Positions 49,581 to 63,827 of a DNA stretch of 64,000 nt are shown here, piece after piece. The notes below the pieces were generated by a model. The model was not told where the DNA came from. It made no database searches and was given only the letters and a program-made list of their open reading frames with translations. Every line of letters starts with the position of its first letter. Position 1 is the first letter of the stretch. Origin of the DNA: Hybos culiciformis. Lineage: Eukaryota; Arthropoda; Insecta; Diptera; Hybotidae. Location: contig OZ023274.1 of the NCBI GenBank assembly GCA_964007475.1, positions 3,410,001 to 3,474,000 on the forward strand, read 5' to 3'. The position numbers and the translations under genes were made by a program.

Positions 49581-52500
49581 ATGTTTTAATTTTGTTACAT
49601 ACTAAGTACCATAGTAAACTTTTTCATTTTGATATACGGACAAGGAAAAATTCTCTTATCTACGTTTATATAGTCTATGTAAGAATTAAATAAAAAATTT
49701 AGTATGAATTTGAGTATTTTTTATTAATTAAATTGTAAATTAGAGAATTAATGATTAGAAATTTAATTATGTTTTTGACGTTTAGATATACTTACTTTAT
49801 AATTTCAAATTAATAAAATATATTTTATTTATATAATTTTGCAGTTCTAGTTTTTTTAGTTTTTGTTTAAATGAATTTAAAATTTTTAATTATCTTTTAA
49901 ATTTATTATATAGATTCATTAAAAACCTTGAATAAAGTATACAACTATTATTATTTATAAAGATAAAATAGGGCGTGCAACCCTCTTTCATTAAATTTCA
50001 TTGAGTAAAAATTCAAACATATTTTATTTTTTTTAATGAATTCAAACATATTATATTTTTTTTTATAAGAAAATTTATGTCAAGTATTCCTTAATTTTTT
50101 TCTTTATAGCATCCTTGTTTTTTAATGCTTTTTTTTTTACATTTATGTTTATAACTTAATGTACATTTTAAATATGAGATTTGAAAATAAAATAATAGAA
50201 ATCTCATTAAATGTTTCCATTATTGCGTAAAATAGTTGTTTTTTCATTGGTTTTTATATGTAGATTATATGTTTATATATATATAAATGAAAATGAGGTT
50301 ATATTTAAAAATACTAAATAAATAGGTTTTTTTCCTAGGTTTGAACTATAAAATGGAAATTATAGGAAACATTTTTAATTATAGAAATAAAAAAGAAAAT
50401 CATATTTATAGAATTATGTTAAAAAAAAAAAAATGTATAAATTTGTGTTTATTTTTAACATTATATAAATAAGTAGGTTTGTTTTAATTTTTTCATTTTT
50501 TATTCAATAATAAATCTATAATCATTATAATTTATTTTAATTATGGAATTTTTTCATAAATATTTTTACTTTAAAAAGCCCCTACATTTTGAAAGAATTG
50601 ATTTTAACGTAACATTATTATTTATTAGATCCATTTAATACAAAGAGGCACTACACCACCGATTAGTAGATAGTAGTGTAACACAGACAATACTTTAGGA
50701 ATCGTCATTGTCAGAACATATTCGTTGACAATATTTGAGTAAATTTCACAATTTAAGTTTTATACTTAAAGTGAATTAAATTTATATTTTTGATGCTGTG
50801 AGAATTAATTTTTATATTGAAATTGCTTATTTTTCTTTTCTTTATGAGATTTTTAATTTTTATAAATTTCCTGTTTTTCCCCTGGTAGTTGCATTGCCAT
50901 CTCTGTTCTTTAACAAGTACCTCACGAGAACATTTTGAGTTTAACACTGAATGGACTCGGTTCTGGGGCTTGATTAATCATTCTGTTCACATAATTTGGA
51001 ACTCATAATCACTTTCTTGGAAATTAATTTGGGAGAATTTTTGTGAATAAATTGTTTTCCCAAAAAGTTTGGATTGTAGTGTGTGAAGAATTTAGTTGGT
51101 ACTTAAGCTTTTGATATCCTTTTTTATTTGTATATTTAACTATTTAAGTTGTCATTGTTCTCTTCTGAACTATAAATTTAAATAAATTTTCCATAAAAAA
51201 AAATTTTTATTTAATAAAACTTTTCATGAAAATCACTTTAAATACCAATCAAGGGAAAATATTATATTTTTTTTATATATTTTTCAATTTTAATTTTCAT
51301 CAAAATAACGCTTAAAATCAAATTGAAAATAAACAAAAAGTCAAATGTTGTTTTTCTTTTTTATCTTATTGCCATAAGTAAAACAAAACAAAAAAACATT
51401 TCATAGTTTTTCCATATAAGTATATATAATACTACAGTATATAAAATATACATACCGAAAAAAAAAGGATACTCCGCGCGCAAAAAAAAAAAACAATTTA
51501 TTTTGACAATAAAGGATTGCAAAAATATATCTAAAATAAATTTGTTTGCACAAAAAAAAAAAAGGATATATAGCAAGTAAAATGGAAATTCTTGTTTTTC
51601 AGAAAAGAAAACAGTTGGTCCCGAAATATATTTTATATGTACGATTTTTTTTAGAAGATTGTTTCACCAATTATTTCAAAAAGTTTTTTTTTCTCTAGAA
51701 AAACGAAATATCGTTGAAACATTGGTATTTATTTTTATGTCGATTTATTTTTTGCCTTGATAGAAATTTTATAAATTTTTCAAAGAAAATTTGGAAAATC
51801 TAATATATAAGTACATATAGATTTAATTTCGTAGAACAGATAATTTTTTGTAGACAAAATAAATTAATATTTTTTATACATTATAATAGTAATGGAAATG
51901 GAAATAAATATGAAAACATGTTGTCTAAAGCGAGTTTAGTTTGAGAATATTATTAATATTAAAGAATTATAACAAAAACATTTTTTTTGACAAATGGTTT
52001 TGTATAGTATTATTTCCTTTTATAATTTTTAAAGATCTTCAAATTTTTGTCCCAATACCATATACAAGAACAATAATGACCATCTGCAAAAATATGAAGT
52101 TTTTCAGCAAACCCAATCAAGAGAGTTTGAAAATTAATATTAATTTTAACAGAATAACTTTGTCGTGAGTCTTCAAAAACAACTTTAGTTTCTTTAAAAG
52201 TTTTAAATTGCTGAAGAAGCCAGTTTTTGTATGAAGAAGAAATGTCAGATATAAAAATAATTTATTAATTACGAATTTATTGATTATGATTTTTCTCCTT
52301 CACTTTTGATGAATTCATATCAGCAGAGATACTCGAAGATGTCGCATTTGATATTTGAAAATGTTTCAAATATTTCAGTCCCCTTTAACTTACATCATCA
52401 AGCCAACATTTTTGATGAATAATTAAAATGTTAGTGGAAGTGCGATATAAGGGAGTTCATAACAAAAAAAATTTACTCATACTTTACTATTTATGGTGAT

Positions 52501-55500
52501 AACTGACGTAATTTGTCAAAATAATAACAAAATTGTTTTTAGCGTAATTTGAAGTGTCTCTCTCTCTCTTAATTTTCATTTGCATTACTTTCTTTAATTT
52601 TAAATACAAAAAAAAAGTTTCCTTAACATATCGAAATTTTTTAATTTATTGTGTGCTAATATTAAGACAAATTTTCATTAAATGAAAAACATTTTTTTTT
52701 TTAATTTTAAACAAATTCATAATGATATTATCTAAATTCATAATAACTATTCTTGTTATATAAAAACAATTTTTTTTTGTATCTTTTTTAATTTTTATTT
52801 ATCTTATATTTACAAACAAAAAAAAAAAAAAATACAATCTAAACACTATCATCATCATGAACAAAAAAAATTAAACAAAAATTCCACTTGTTGCAAAAAC
52901 ATTATTTTTGATTCTTATATTCATACATACATACATACATATACATTTTGTATGAAAAAAAAAACTTTGTTGTTTTTATCCTTGCTAGATGTATTTATGA
53001 CGCCTATGATGATGTTGGTATGTATAGTGATGATGTTATGATGATGATAATGTTATGGAAAATTTCATTGTATTTTTGGTTTCTTTTTGAAGTTTTTGTT
53101 AATTTTTCTTTTTCTTTATTTTTTTGTAAAAATTGTCATAATAAAATAATTCTTTCATTTGTCATTTTTGTTTTGTTTCTTTCTATTTCTATATATGAAA
53201 AGTTTTTCTCTATATACCGATTCTGAAAGTTGAAAAGTTTCAGTCGTTGTTGGGACAAAAAAATTCTAACAATCTATGTCAATGACGAGGTTATAATAAA
53301 AATTTATAGAAATGTAGAAACTTGTTAGAATTCTTTGGTCGTTTTTGTTAATTTAATTTTTTCAATATTAAAAAGTCGATAGCAAAATTAAAAAATAAAG
53401 AAATAAATCATTTTAATTGAGTTTCTGGCATGAGGGTTAAAAAATTTAATATTAAATTTATTGTAGAACGTATAGATGTACAGATTTTTGCCGGTCGAAA
53501 AATTTTCAGCTTAAGATACATGGTGGGTCAGTTGACAAAAGAAAATTAATTTTAAATTATTTTTGAAATGGTCCATTTATTTAAATTTTTATTGGTTTAT
53601 GGCCTTCTTTAGATTCTTGTGAAACATTATACCATTATATATAAAGTACGTGACATTAAAAAAGTTTTTCTACCCATAAATTAAAAAAGAAAAGATTTTT
53701 TTGTTTTTTTTTTTATGCTGAATGATATCTTAAACTTAATCTTTATAAATATATATTTTTTTTTTGTTTTTATGAATTCCCTTAACTTAACGACTTTTTA
53801 AGTGTTACCTTTTTTTTTTGTTTCTGTTCACTCTCGAAGTACATTAACCTTAATTTGTATTTCTAACCTATCTGCTGTTGGGTTATTAGAAGAAGTAAAA
53901 ATTAAAACCATTTTTCTCATAATAAAAAATGGAACAAAAAAAAAGCAAGAAAATTCATTTCATTTTTATGTTAATTTAAAATACTCCTATAAAGTAATTT
54001 TTAATCACAGAAAATATCCTTTTTTTATTTTATGCTCTAGTATGTTTTTTAGTCAATTTCTTGAAAGTGTTGCGTTGATTTTTTTTTTTTTTTACTTTGT
54101 TGCTTCTCCAAGTAGTTAAATACAATGTGTTTTTATTTTTATATTTCAATTTTTGAAAACTATGTAATTTTTTTTTTCTAATATCCTCTTGGAGCTTTTA
54201 TGCACTTAATACCATTATATGATATTTATTCCTTTTTTATTAACAAAATGGCACGGTAAATTAAGGTTAACTGTTCAAATTTTCTAAATGTAACAAAATT
54301 ACTTTGGTTTTGTCTGCCAGAAATCTAACATTCAAGAATAGTGTGTAATAGGACGAATTTAACCTTTACTATGATTATGTGAACTGAGTCAAAATTATTT
54401 TTATTTAGGTTCTTGATGGAAAAATTCATCAAAAAAAAATTGGCGCACAACCATGTTAAATTAATATGTGTCTTGTGATCGATTGAATCATTAATAATCC
54501 TTAGCCATCGAGAAAGCCCTGTATGGCACACTGTTATGATTTTTTTTCAAGTAAGTACTGATTTTTATCAGAGCTTCTTCATCAGAGAGGTAACATACAA
54601 TAAAATGGACTTAACAAACTAAAAACAAAAATTTATTAAATATTTTTTTATTTTATTTTTATTACAACCTTTTTTTTTATACGTCGTCAGCAACATTATA
54701 TTTTATGGTAAAATACCTTTTTTTTCGCATTATTACAAATAACTAAATAATTTTTAAAAAAATGTTTTTTGAACTCAGTGGAGAAAATAAAAAATTAGAA
54801 TTATAAGTAGTAAAGAGAGCCTAGATATAAAGAGTTAGCAAGAAAGTGTAATTTTAAGGTTGTGTTAATGTTAGCAGAACAACATTAATAATGCCACAGA
54901 AAAAAAATAGAAAGAAATATATGTGTACACAATAATGCAAAATGTGTAAAAAAATGAATAAATAAGAAAAACTCACCCACATTAGAATTTTTCTACATGA
55001 AATGAATAAAACAAAGTTGCAATTTTTTTTTCTTTTTTTAATTTTAAAAAATGTTTTAATGTTCTTCCTATTTATATTCTAGATTTCTAATATATAGGTA
55101 TATAAAATAACAAAAAATATATAGGCTTGCTTACATGGAAAATTCATTCTTACTTCTTAATGTCATTTTGGGATTTTAACTTTTAGGTTAATGCATATAT
55201 AAATTACATGGTAACCGAAATAAAAAATTGCAAAAAAATAGATTAATAAATTAAATAATACTTAATTAGCCGAATATGATTAGTTTGTACTTAGAAAATA
55301 CATATAAAATTTTTACTGTAAATGAAATTTTGTTCTTTCAAACAATTTTCTTTTCTTGCAAATATTTTATTTATAAGGCTTTCTCAGATTTTTGTACGAA
55401 TATTTAAATTCGTTGTTGTATGTTCGTGGGACTATTTACCAACTCATACGAATATTCTTACATTCGTTCACGAACACTCAGGTGATTATGTCAGAATAAA

Positions 55501-57165
55501 ATAAATTGACATATTGATAAGAGCTTCTATGAAAATTTGTATTCGATGGTGAAAATTTGCTTCTACATATTAAATATTGGTACAATATTTATGGATCAGG
55601 CTTACTTATTTATGGAAAGAAATTTAATGTCATATAAATAAAAATATATTAATTTCCCTCGGAACTTCGTTATAATCTAGTACTAGAGACTTCGGTTCAA
55701 AAGAATTTTTTTTTCCATAAATTTTCAATCACATCATGTATGATTTTATTTTATCTATAGAGATTTTTTTCTCCTTTAAAAAAATATTGAATTTTGCTAG
55801 ATTAATAAATTTATTATATAAATTTAATTCTTTAGTGTCAATACTATAAAGTTCTTCTGGCAGAGTTTTTTTTCTCGCTAATATAATGAATGATACATAG
55901 AATATCATCATTGACTTTTGAAAATATTTGTATTTCAACAGCAGAATCAAATGTCAAATTATATGGAAGTGTATTAGATTTTATTTACCATATAGCAAAC
56001 GAGACATATAATTTTTTGTATGCTATACTTAGCTAACAATAAAACATAAACGATCATAATAATGTTTATATATATAAAAAAGTGTATTTATGTATATATT
56101 CAGAAATCGTTAAAAATATGATTCCAATTTTATGATCCTTAAAAAAAATTAAAATTATAAATAATTTTTTCAAGTTGTCTGGAATTCAAGACATTTAATA
56201 TGCTCTAATTTATTTATTATTATTTTTTTGTGTGGTGATTTTCATGCCAGAATTATTTTATATTTATATTTATTTATTTTTTTTTCTGAGGCTTAAAATT
56301 TAAGTCCAATGAATGACCATTCTAGAGGAGTATGTTCTAGTAGTAAAATATCTGTCTGTCAGTTATTTACAATTTTCAAAATTATTTTTCGTGGCTAGAG
56401 AGTTTCATATATAAAATATTACGAAATTTCGCAGCAGAAAGATTATAACTATAACTGCATTATTTTCTATATATAGCTAATTTGGTTAAAGTCTTCAACA
56501 AGTTCGATTTGATCTGGTTGCAGTGCATGGGATTTATTTTTATCAATGATTCGAAATAGAATTATCTTATTAGAGAAAGCATATCTTGCTCTATTAATGT
56601 TATTAAGCCTAATATACTTCATTTCATTATATGTCTTTTTCAATATTATGAATTCTAATTTATTTAAGGCAATAATTAAAACTGAAACGAAAAAATAAGG
56701 TTAATGTTTTCTTGAAATTTTCTTGATTAAATTTCGAATTTCTTAGGAACCTTTTAAGCGTATATAATATATTTTTTTTTACAGTATCTTCATTTTTGAT
56801 AAACATTTATTTAGACTTTTTATTCGTCTTATTTTACAATTTTTTTTATATTTATTTTCTTTTTTGTTTTTTTATTTTATATTTGCAGACGGATGATTGA
56901 AAATATTATTTACGTTTATTTTATTTTTTTTTCCAATTTTTCATCTTAAAATAAAAAAACAAAAAAATAAAAAAATCATAAAAATTGTTTATATGGTTTA
57001 TTTAATTTTGTCTTGATGATATTAAAAATACATACTTATATATTTTTTTTCTGATAAGTTTTCTATTCTTGACATTAGCAGTAATATAATTTAGTTACAG
57101 GATCAATTTCAATACTTAAGTATTATTATACAAATATTTATTATTACTGACGCTCTTTGTTAATT
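49581..57165. other. A+T-rich non-coding stretch
   Basis: No gene was found. An (ATAC)n run lies at about 52922-52945, and an imperfect GAT-rich patch at about 52999-53050. Open frames of 92 codons (52948-53226) and 105 codons (53802-54119) follow the local T-rich composition. A less A+T-rich patch at 54440-54530 has a 68-codon minus-strand frame of unknown meaning. Confidence 0.5.
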
Positions 57166-57480
57166 ATAGCCAGGGATGGAATAATTGATATAATTCTCTG
57201 AGAACAGTATCTCTTAAATGAAGTACCCGTTTTCTATATTTTGATTAACGATTCTTTACTTTTCCGGTACATTGCTCGCAATCGGGGGCCGAACAAATGT
57301 TTTTAGTTCCTTTGGTACCATTATACTAATACCATTTAGTCATGTAGAAAATACCGTGTAGAATCGAAATAGGCGGGTTGAGATATTTATCGCTTTTAAT
57401 TTCTGTCTTCGGCTAAGCCGAAAGCTAAGCGTTATTTTGGAATCCTTTATTTTTTTGATGCCACAGTAATAATGGCCTCT
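57166..57480. other. Less A+T-rich island without a clear frame
   Basis: The composition changes visibly for about 300 bases. The island contains a perfect hairpin TTCGGCTAAGCCGAA (57408-57422) and the phrase CAATCGGGGGCCGAAC. No long reading frame or terminal repeat was found. It may be a decayed element or a conserved non-coding patch. Confidence 0.3.
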
Positions 57481-60400
57481 TTATAATGGTATTTAATTTA
57501 TGTGTCGACATTTATTTATTATAGGTTAACTTTTTTTTGTTTTAAATATTATTTAAAAAAGAAAACAAACATTTTATTAAATTTACACATATTTTTGTTT
57601 CTTCTTTTGCCATGGATTTAAACTATATATAAAATATTTAATGTAAACATTTATTATTTATGGATAACATTTATATATTTACTAATTAGCAATTATAAAA
57701 TTTATATACAATAAGTTATATAAGTATGTATATGTATATTCAAAAAATGTTCATAGAATAATGTACTTAGACTCTTTATTATATATCATGTTTCTTTATA
57801 TACTACATATATACATTTTTTTTATTAACTGTAGTAATGAAAATATAATATTTCTATGTATAATATAATATGTATATATGAATATTTTAAAAATAATAAA
57901 ATATTAATTAAAACTTATAAATTACAATTATGTTTATGTTCATTAAAAATAGAAAATACTGTTGTTGTTTGATATTTAAAAGATTTTCATTTATTATTTA
58001 AGTTAATTTAAAAGTTATTTATAATATAACGAATATAGAATTATTCTGGAGAATGTCAACTTTTAAAAAGTTCAAATCCATGATTATGTTTTTTTTTTTT
58101 TGATTTTGCTTTCATTATGATTTTCTGAACATTTATTAGAATCGAATTTAAAAAAGGTAACCGTGGAAAAATCGGAAAATACCAAAAAGAGAAGGAATGG
58201 TTAACCTATAATCAAACAAATATCATTTTCTACCACAGCTTTTTTGTATTGTTATTGCCTGAAAATGGTCAGAGTCTGTAATAAAATAGTAATCAGTATA
58301 TGAAAACAGTATGCAATATGAATTGAGTTTCGAAAGCAAGAGCTTGTCTCGCTGGTGCATTAGTTTATCAGTTACTGCGAAGTTTAAATGGATTGACGGA
58401 TTTATTTTTGTTTTAAATTATAATCTAAAATTGCTATGAAAATTGAACGGAATTATTCAATTTTGTAGCTTACTATAGGTAGGCCATAAATTTTGATAGC
58501 CTAACCTCCGATTAAATAAATTTGTTTTTACTAATTCTAACCTTATTAAAAACACAAATTTGTTATTTTTTATTTCCACATTTAGCGTAAAACAATCAAT
58601 CACGATTTCTTTTTTGTTATTTTTTCATTTTCTTTTTTTTTTTTGTAGAAAATTTTATTGTTGAATGCAAATCGATTTAAAGCTTTTACACCTAATAAAT
58701 TTACATGCCAATTTCGAAATGAATTGTGAATATAAAAAAAAAAAAACTTTTTCCATTATTATTATTATTATTATTTTTTTTTTGGTTTTTGGTTACCATC
58801 ATGTTACTTACCCATCTCTGCATTAAAACCAATTTTTTTTTTTTAATATCCATTTCAATTTAATTTTTGTAAATTTGAATAATTTATCTTGCTAGAAAAT
58901 ATTTTTTAATTTTTGTTCCATTAAAATTAAGTCTGAAATTTACTTTTTTTTTTTTAATAAATAATCGTGGTGTTCACACAACATTTTAAAATAGTAGGAA
59001 ACGTTCGAAAAACTTATTTTGGTTAGACATAACAATAAAATTCAATTACATCTGAGAAAAAAACAAAAATGATGGCTCCTGGCTTTCCAAAGCTTTACCA
59101 AGTGATTAAAACTTTATAAGAAAAATTGTTCAATCATTTAGTGGTGCCTAGCTAGCTAGTTATATATCTCAAAGAAAAAAGAAATGATTTTCATAATATG
59201 AAAATTATTAACTTAACTACAATACTTGAAAATTTCAAGTATATACATAGCTTTATAATGTTTATAGTTGGAACATTTTCAGGACTATTATTCATAAAAT
59301 TGATGGGTGTATTATAATTTATTTTAAAAGAGAAAAAATTATGTTATACATTTTGGCTGACAATTTAATATAAATTTTCTTTCTGGAAAAATGTCAAATA
59401 AAATAAATACCAGTTTATATTTTATTAAAATTTTGTTAAATTGTTGTTTCATTTTATTCATATTAAATATAAGAAATTAAAATAGTGAAGGATGTTTGAA
59501 TAGCCTCGATCTATTTTCATATTTTTTCTTAAATATTTTTATATTTTTTCTAATTTTTTATTTGACGGGTCGCAGAAATCAACTTAGTAATATTATTCGA
59601 AAAAGACAATTGAATGCAGATAATTTTTAACACAGTGGTGGAAAAAAATGTCAAAAATCTTTTTAGTGCAAAACTGTTTCAATCAATTATTTTTAAAAGC
59701 TAATATATTCAACATAATTCAGGAAAACATTGCTTCCTGTTCAAAACTATAGAATCTTTAAAAAATATTTGTATTATTTTTATGATTCTGAGTTTTTTTT
59801 TTTTTCGGTCTTCATATCTTCATGTATCATTAAAGGGTTTGAAACAACTACGAAAATATATATTTATCAAAAATTTAAAGAAATCTTAAATGTATTTATT
59901 TTAGTTGTCAATTAAATAAATAAGTACTCATTATAATAATCACATAATAATCATAATAAATATATGCATTTCCATATGAAGTTGTTCAATATAAGTAAGT
60001 ATACATTTTGGCGTAAAAATGTTAATTTTTTGTCTTATTAATTTTCTACATGACTTACAAGGGCCAAATTCTATAGTACTATGTTGTTCAAAATAAATGT
60101 TCTTCATACAAAATATATTCTAACCGATATTTCATTTCTCTACCAAAATGAAATTTTTTTTTGTTTGATAATCTTTCTTTATAGGCCTCTGACTAAAAAA
60201 TAATTATATGGCAAAGGCAATTTTTTTGGGATTATTTTATTCAATTAAATTTTAATTCGAATTGAATTTTCCTCCTTGTTATTATCTTTCGTTTAACAGA
60301 TTTGTTAATTCCAAGAAATTTTCTTGAAATTTTAGTGTTAGAACATTTTGATTTCTATATTAGTAGGTAAAATTGTATTCTTATTAATTTCATGCTTCAA

Positions 60401-61563
60401 ACTTAAGTGTTAACATATATATTTTCTGTCTTGGTTACGGTTTTCATGGTATCTACCAAAAAAAAAGAAAAAAGAAAAAGAAGAAAATATTAAAGATTTT
60501 CCTTAAGATTTTGTATATTATATTTTTTTTTTGTTAAAACAAAAAAATGAACCTTGAAAGTTATCATTTGAAAATTAAATTACGTTCAATATGAAATCCT
60601 ATGTATAAATTTTTGAAGTACCAAAATAGTAGTATACAGGTAGTATATTAGTCAAGTATATATTTTTCAGAAAATCGTTATGTATTTATGTACATATGTT
60701 TATCTATATCCTGAACGTACATGTTGCATATATATAATATAGATTTTTTTTTGTGTTCTTGTTTTCATTAAAATTAGTATGTCTCTTTGTGTTGTGTATA
60801 TTCTACACTATACCTTTTGAGAAAATTTATCGTTGGTTTTTTTTTTTTTCAGTAGGTACTTTCTTAAAGAAAATATACAAAATCTTTCTTTACTTATATT
60901 TATTTATATTTTTTTCATTTTTGTGTCTTGTCTTTTTAACATCCATATAGTCTCTCAAGGGAAAAATTATTTGCACAGCATGATGAAGAAGAAGAAGAAG
61001 ATGAAAAAAATGTAAATAAACAAAGACGACGAAATCTTTTTTGTGATGAAAATTTTTATTTATACCTATATTTATATTTTTTTTTAAATTTTCGTTATGT
61101 ACAGAGAAAATCATGTTGTGTACATTATCTATGTTGTATTGTATATGTATACATATGCCGGAAAAAATCTAATTCATTGGAAAATTTTGATGTGACTTAA
61201 AAGGTCTTAGTTTTTTTTTTTTATGACACGAGAATTATGATGAAGAATTGTTTCTTTTTTTTAAGATTATTTTTTAAGATTTTTTTTTTCCTTCTGAATA
61301 AAGTCTTCGACATAGACGTTAAATAATTTTATTGATTTTTTTTGGATTGCTAGAAATAATACCTATATATAAGAATCGAACCCTATTCGAGCATTTTATT
61401 CGATTGCCCTCCATTTCAAGGAAAAAAAAATTTAGAATAAAAAAAATAACACTTCACAGTGAATCGGATTCTTTGTATCTGAAAAATTATTCTTGTTCGC
61501 AAAGTTTGACAAAGTTTGATGAAATTATCTCTCTGTGTATATACTCTATATTTCTGTGTTGTA
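57481..61563. other. A+T-rich non-coding stretch
   Basis: An (ATT)n run is at 58755-58775 and a (GAA)n run at about 60984-61000. Small open frames near 60.8-61.1 kb overlap on both strands and are not convincing. Confidence 0.5.
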
Positions 61564-61566
61564 TTA

Positions 61567-62056
61567 TGCTGGCCATACACGGTCCAACTTGGTTGTACAA
61601 CATGTTGACAACATTGCAAGTTGTATCGTGTGTGGGCAAGTTGACAACTTGTTGGCCGACCAATTTGACGGTTGGAAGTTGGTTGGCAAAAAATAGAAAA
61701 ATTTTAATTTTTGTAGGTTTTTTGTTGGTTTTTTGTTGAAGTTGTCTAGTGTATGGGCAAGTTGTCAACCTGTTGTAAACCAAAATGACGTTAATTGTAA
61801 TTTTGAGTCTAAAATATAAACAAACAATAAAATTTAATAATTGTTTGAAATAATTTAATTATTTGGCTTTTTTTTATTACTTATTAAAATTAGTATTATT
61901 AAAAATTTTATTATTAGCGTCAAAAAAAAAACAAAAAAATCAATAATTTTTTGACGCTTGAAGAATGGTTGCTAAACAAGTTGTATCGTGTGTGCCAAAA
62001 CATACAACTTGTTGTCAACATGTTGTACAATCAAGTTGGACCGTGTATGGCCAGCA
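61567..62056. mobile_element. PIF/Harbinger-like MITE, 490 bp
   Basis: Terminal inverted repeats of 47 bp (61567-61613 and 62010-62056) differ by one base and begin TGCTGGCCATACACGGTCC. They are flanked by TTA on both sides (61564-61566 and 62057-62059). A 3-bp TWA duplication is characteristic of PIF/Harbinger elements. Inside, variants of CAAGTTGT and of GTGTATGG/TCGTGTGTG recur in both orientations, which suggests repeated protein-binding sites. There is no transposase frame, and the open frames that cross its left end are by-products of the repeats. Confidence 0.85.
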
Positions 62057-62059
62057 TTA

Positions 62060-62919
62060 AGTACTCAAAATAATAAAATCTTAAAATATCCTTGACTTAA
62101 AAACTGTATTTAAAAAAATCTAATCTTTCAATGTCGAAACACAATATTAAAATATTGAGCTATTTTTAAACACTTGCTTGTCTTTTTAACAATTGTATCT
62201 TTTTCTTTTTTATTTTAATTTAATAAAATTAATTTCTTTAGTTAAAATTATTATGTTATTTGTGCTTCAAAAGTTTTCTAATTCATTCTTTAATTTAATT
62301 TTTTTTGTTTCTTTGTGTATATTTCCTTTTTAATTTCCTCAATGAAAAGAAAATGCAGAGAATAATAAATGAGTGCGCTGTTGAAAGTTTTCCTGAGGAT
62401 TCCTAAAAAAAAAAAATAAAATATTGTTTTTCTTGTATGATAAAATCTTTTTGAAGATATAGTTGACATTAATAGCTAATTCTATGAACAAAATATTTAA
62501 TTCAATTACTTACTTTTATGTCGAACGAAACCCTTTTTTTTTATGTTTATTTAAGTTGGAAAATTTTTATTATATGCGTATATATAGGAAAGGTGATGAA
62601 AATATCTATGCATTGTCACTACAATTTCAAATAATAAAAATCAGACCTTTGGCAAACCCATGGGATTAAGCAGTGATGTGATTTACCTGGTAATTGGGAA
62701 AAATATATACTTATGGCAACAATTGGACCAATGACAGATTATTGTCATGAATAATGTAGGGTTTTATCATGTGCACTGTTGAATACTGAACTTATTCTTT
62801 GTGCACATACATCCTAAGTCGTGTTTGATCGTAAGCTCCTGGAATTTGTCAATTTTTAAAGTTGTCTTACGCTTAATTTCAACAAATCATACATTTTTTT
62901 TGTTAAAAACAATTAATTA
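62060..62919. other. A+T-rich non-coding stretch
   Basis: No gene or repeat was identified. A 68-codon plus-strand frame at 62463-62669 is not recognised. Confidence 0.5.
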
Positions 62920-62955
62920 AATATTTTTATTTTATTTTTCTTTTCAGGTATGTTG
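62920..62955 (+). promoter_or_regulatory. Candidate recursive splice site (AG|GTATGT)
   Basis: A T-rich tract ends in TTTTCTTTTCAG at 62947, directly followed by GTATGTTG from 62948. The 20 bases spanning the junction are identical to those at 9082-9109. A weaker AG|GTAACT site lies at 63133. See the site near 9102 for the interpretation; together they suggest a long plus-strand intron covering the window. Confidence 0.35.
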
Positions 62956-63783
62956 CATTTCCTTCCCAGTATTGACAATATTAGTTATTTATTGATAAAA
63001 TTGTAAGATAAGTGACATAAATTCATAATTTTTATATGTATATTTTTTAAATAAACATTAACATTAATAATTATGTAAGTATTTTTTTGAAACTGGACTA
63101 ACAACATCATGATAAGCCCTTATCCTTTTTTAGGTAACTTTAATAAGAACAGTCATGATCGAGAGATCTAATTCTATGTGGTAACTGGTTTTCATTATAT
63201 TTTAAATCGCATTTATAGTTAAAATAACTTCTAATAACGATAAAGAGAGCGCACAAATTTACCTTCTGTCTTAATTAGTTTTATAATTTTATTTCAAGAA
63301 TTATATGACCAATAAATTAATTTTATTCTTAAAATAAAAATAGAAATTATAAAGTTTTTAAAGGCAAATATAGCCATCATAAAAAGATACAAAAATTATA
63401 AGTTTTAAAAGCTTTTTTTATTATGCAATTTCACTTAAAATTTTATTTACCTATATAAAATCTTCAACAAAATAAAAAAAATAATAATAATAGTAAAATA
63501 TATATATATATATAAATAAGTTTCTTCATGTATAACAAACTTCAATTTATTGTTAAGATGAAAAATTATTAAAAGTTTGAAAAATTTATTGAATTGGAAA
63601 AAGAATGATTTTCTTCTTTTATATTTATTTTATATAATTCTCCTCAAATAATTAAGTTTATTTTTGTCATAGATAAAATAGTTAATAGTTCATAAAATAT
63701 ATAAAATAAATATAAAGATTTTATACTTTTATAAGTATATAAAAGAAAAGTTTAATTGACAATGATTGATTTTTCTTCTAAAC
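62956..63783. other. A+T-rich non-coding stretch
   Basis: No gene was identified. (AAT)n and (TA)n runs lie at about 63479-63512. Confidence 0.5.
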
Positions 63784-63827
63784 TGCACTATTATAAGTAT
63801 AACTTTGTATATACTTATAATAGTGCA
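63784..63827. repeat. Hairpin with perfect 18-bp stem, 8-nt loop
   Basis: TGCACTATTATAAGTATA (63784-63801) is followed by an 8-base loop and its exact reverse complement (63810-63827). It is too short for a typical microRNA precursor. It could be a cruciform-prone site or the remnant of a foldback element. No other structure is seen from here to the end of the window. Confidence 0.85.

Noticed and set aside
52948..53226. 92-codon plus-strand frame
   Set aside because: It includes a GAT-repeat-derived Asp/Met patch and T-rich hydrophobic sequence. It is most likely chance.
53802..54119. 105-codon plus-strand frame with a hydrophobic C-terminus
   Set aside because: The Phe and Lys runs come from T and A homopolymers, and nothing supports translation.
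61332..61783. Overlapping 135- and 98-codon frames on opposite strands
   Set aside because: They cross the left terminal repeat of the PIF/Harbinger-like MITE, and their protein-like parts are translations of the repeat modules.
9100..63140. Other AG|GT matches such as 5360, 17284, 20205, 44177 and 50338
   Set aside because: Their donor halves (GTTGTT, GTAGAC, GTTATT and similar) are weak, and T-rich DNA yields such matches often. Only the identical GTATGTTG pair is kept.
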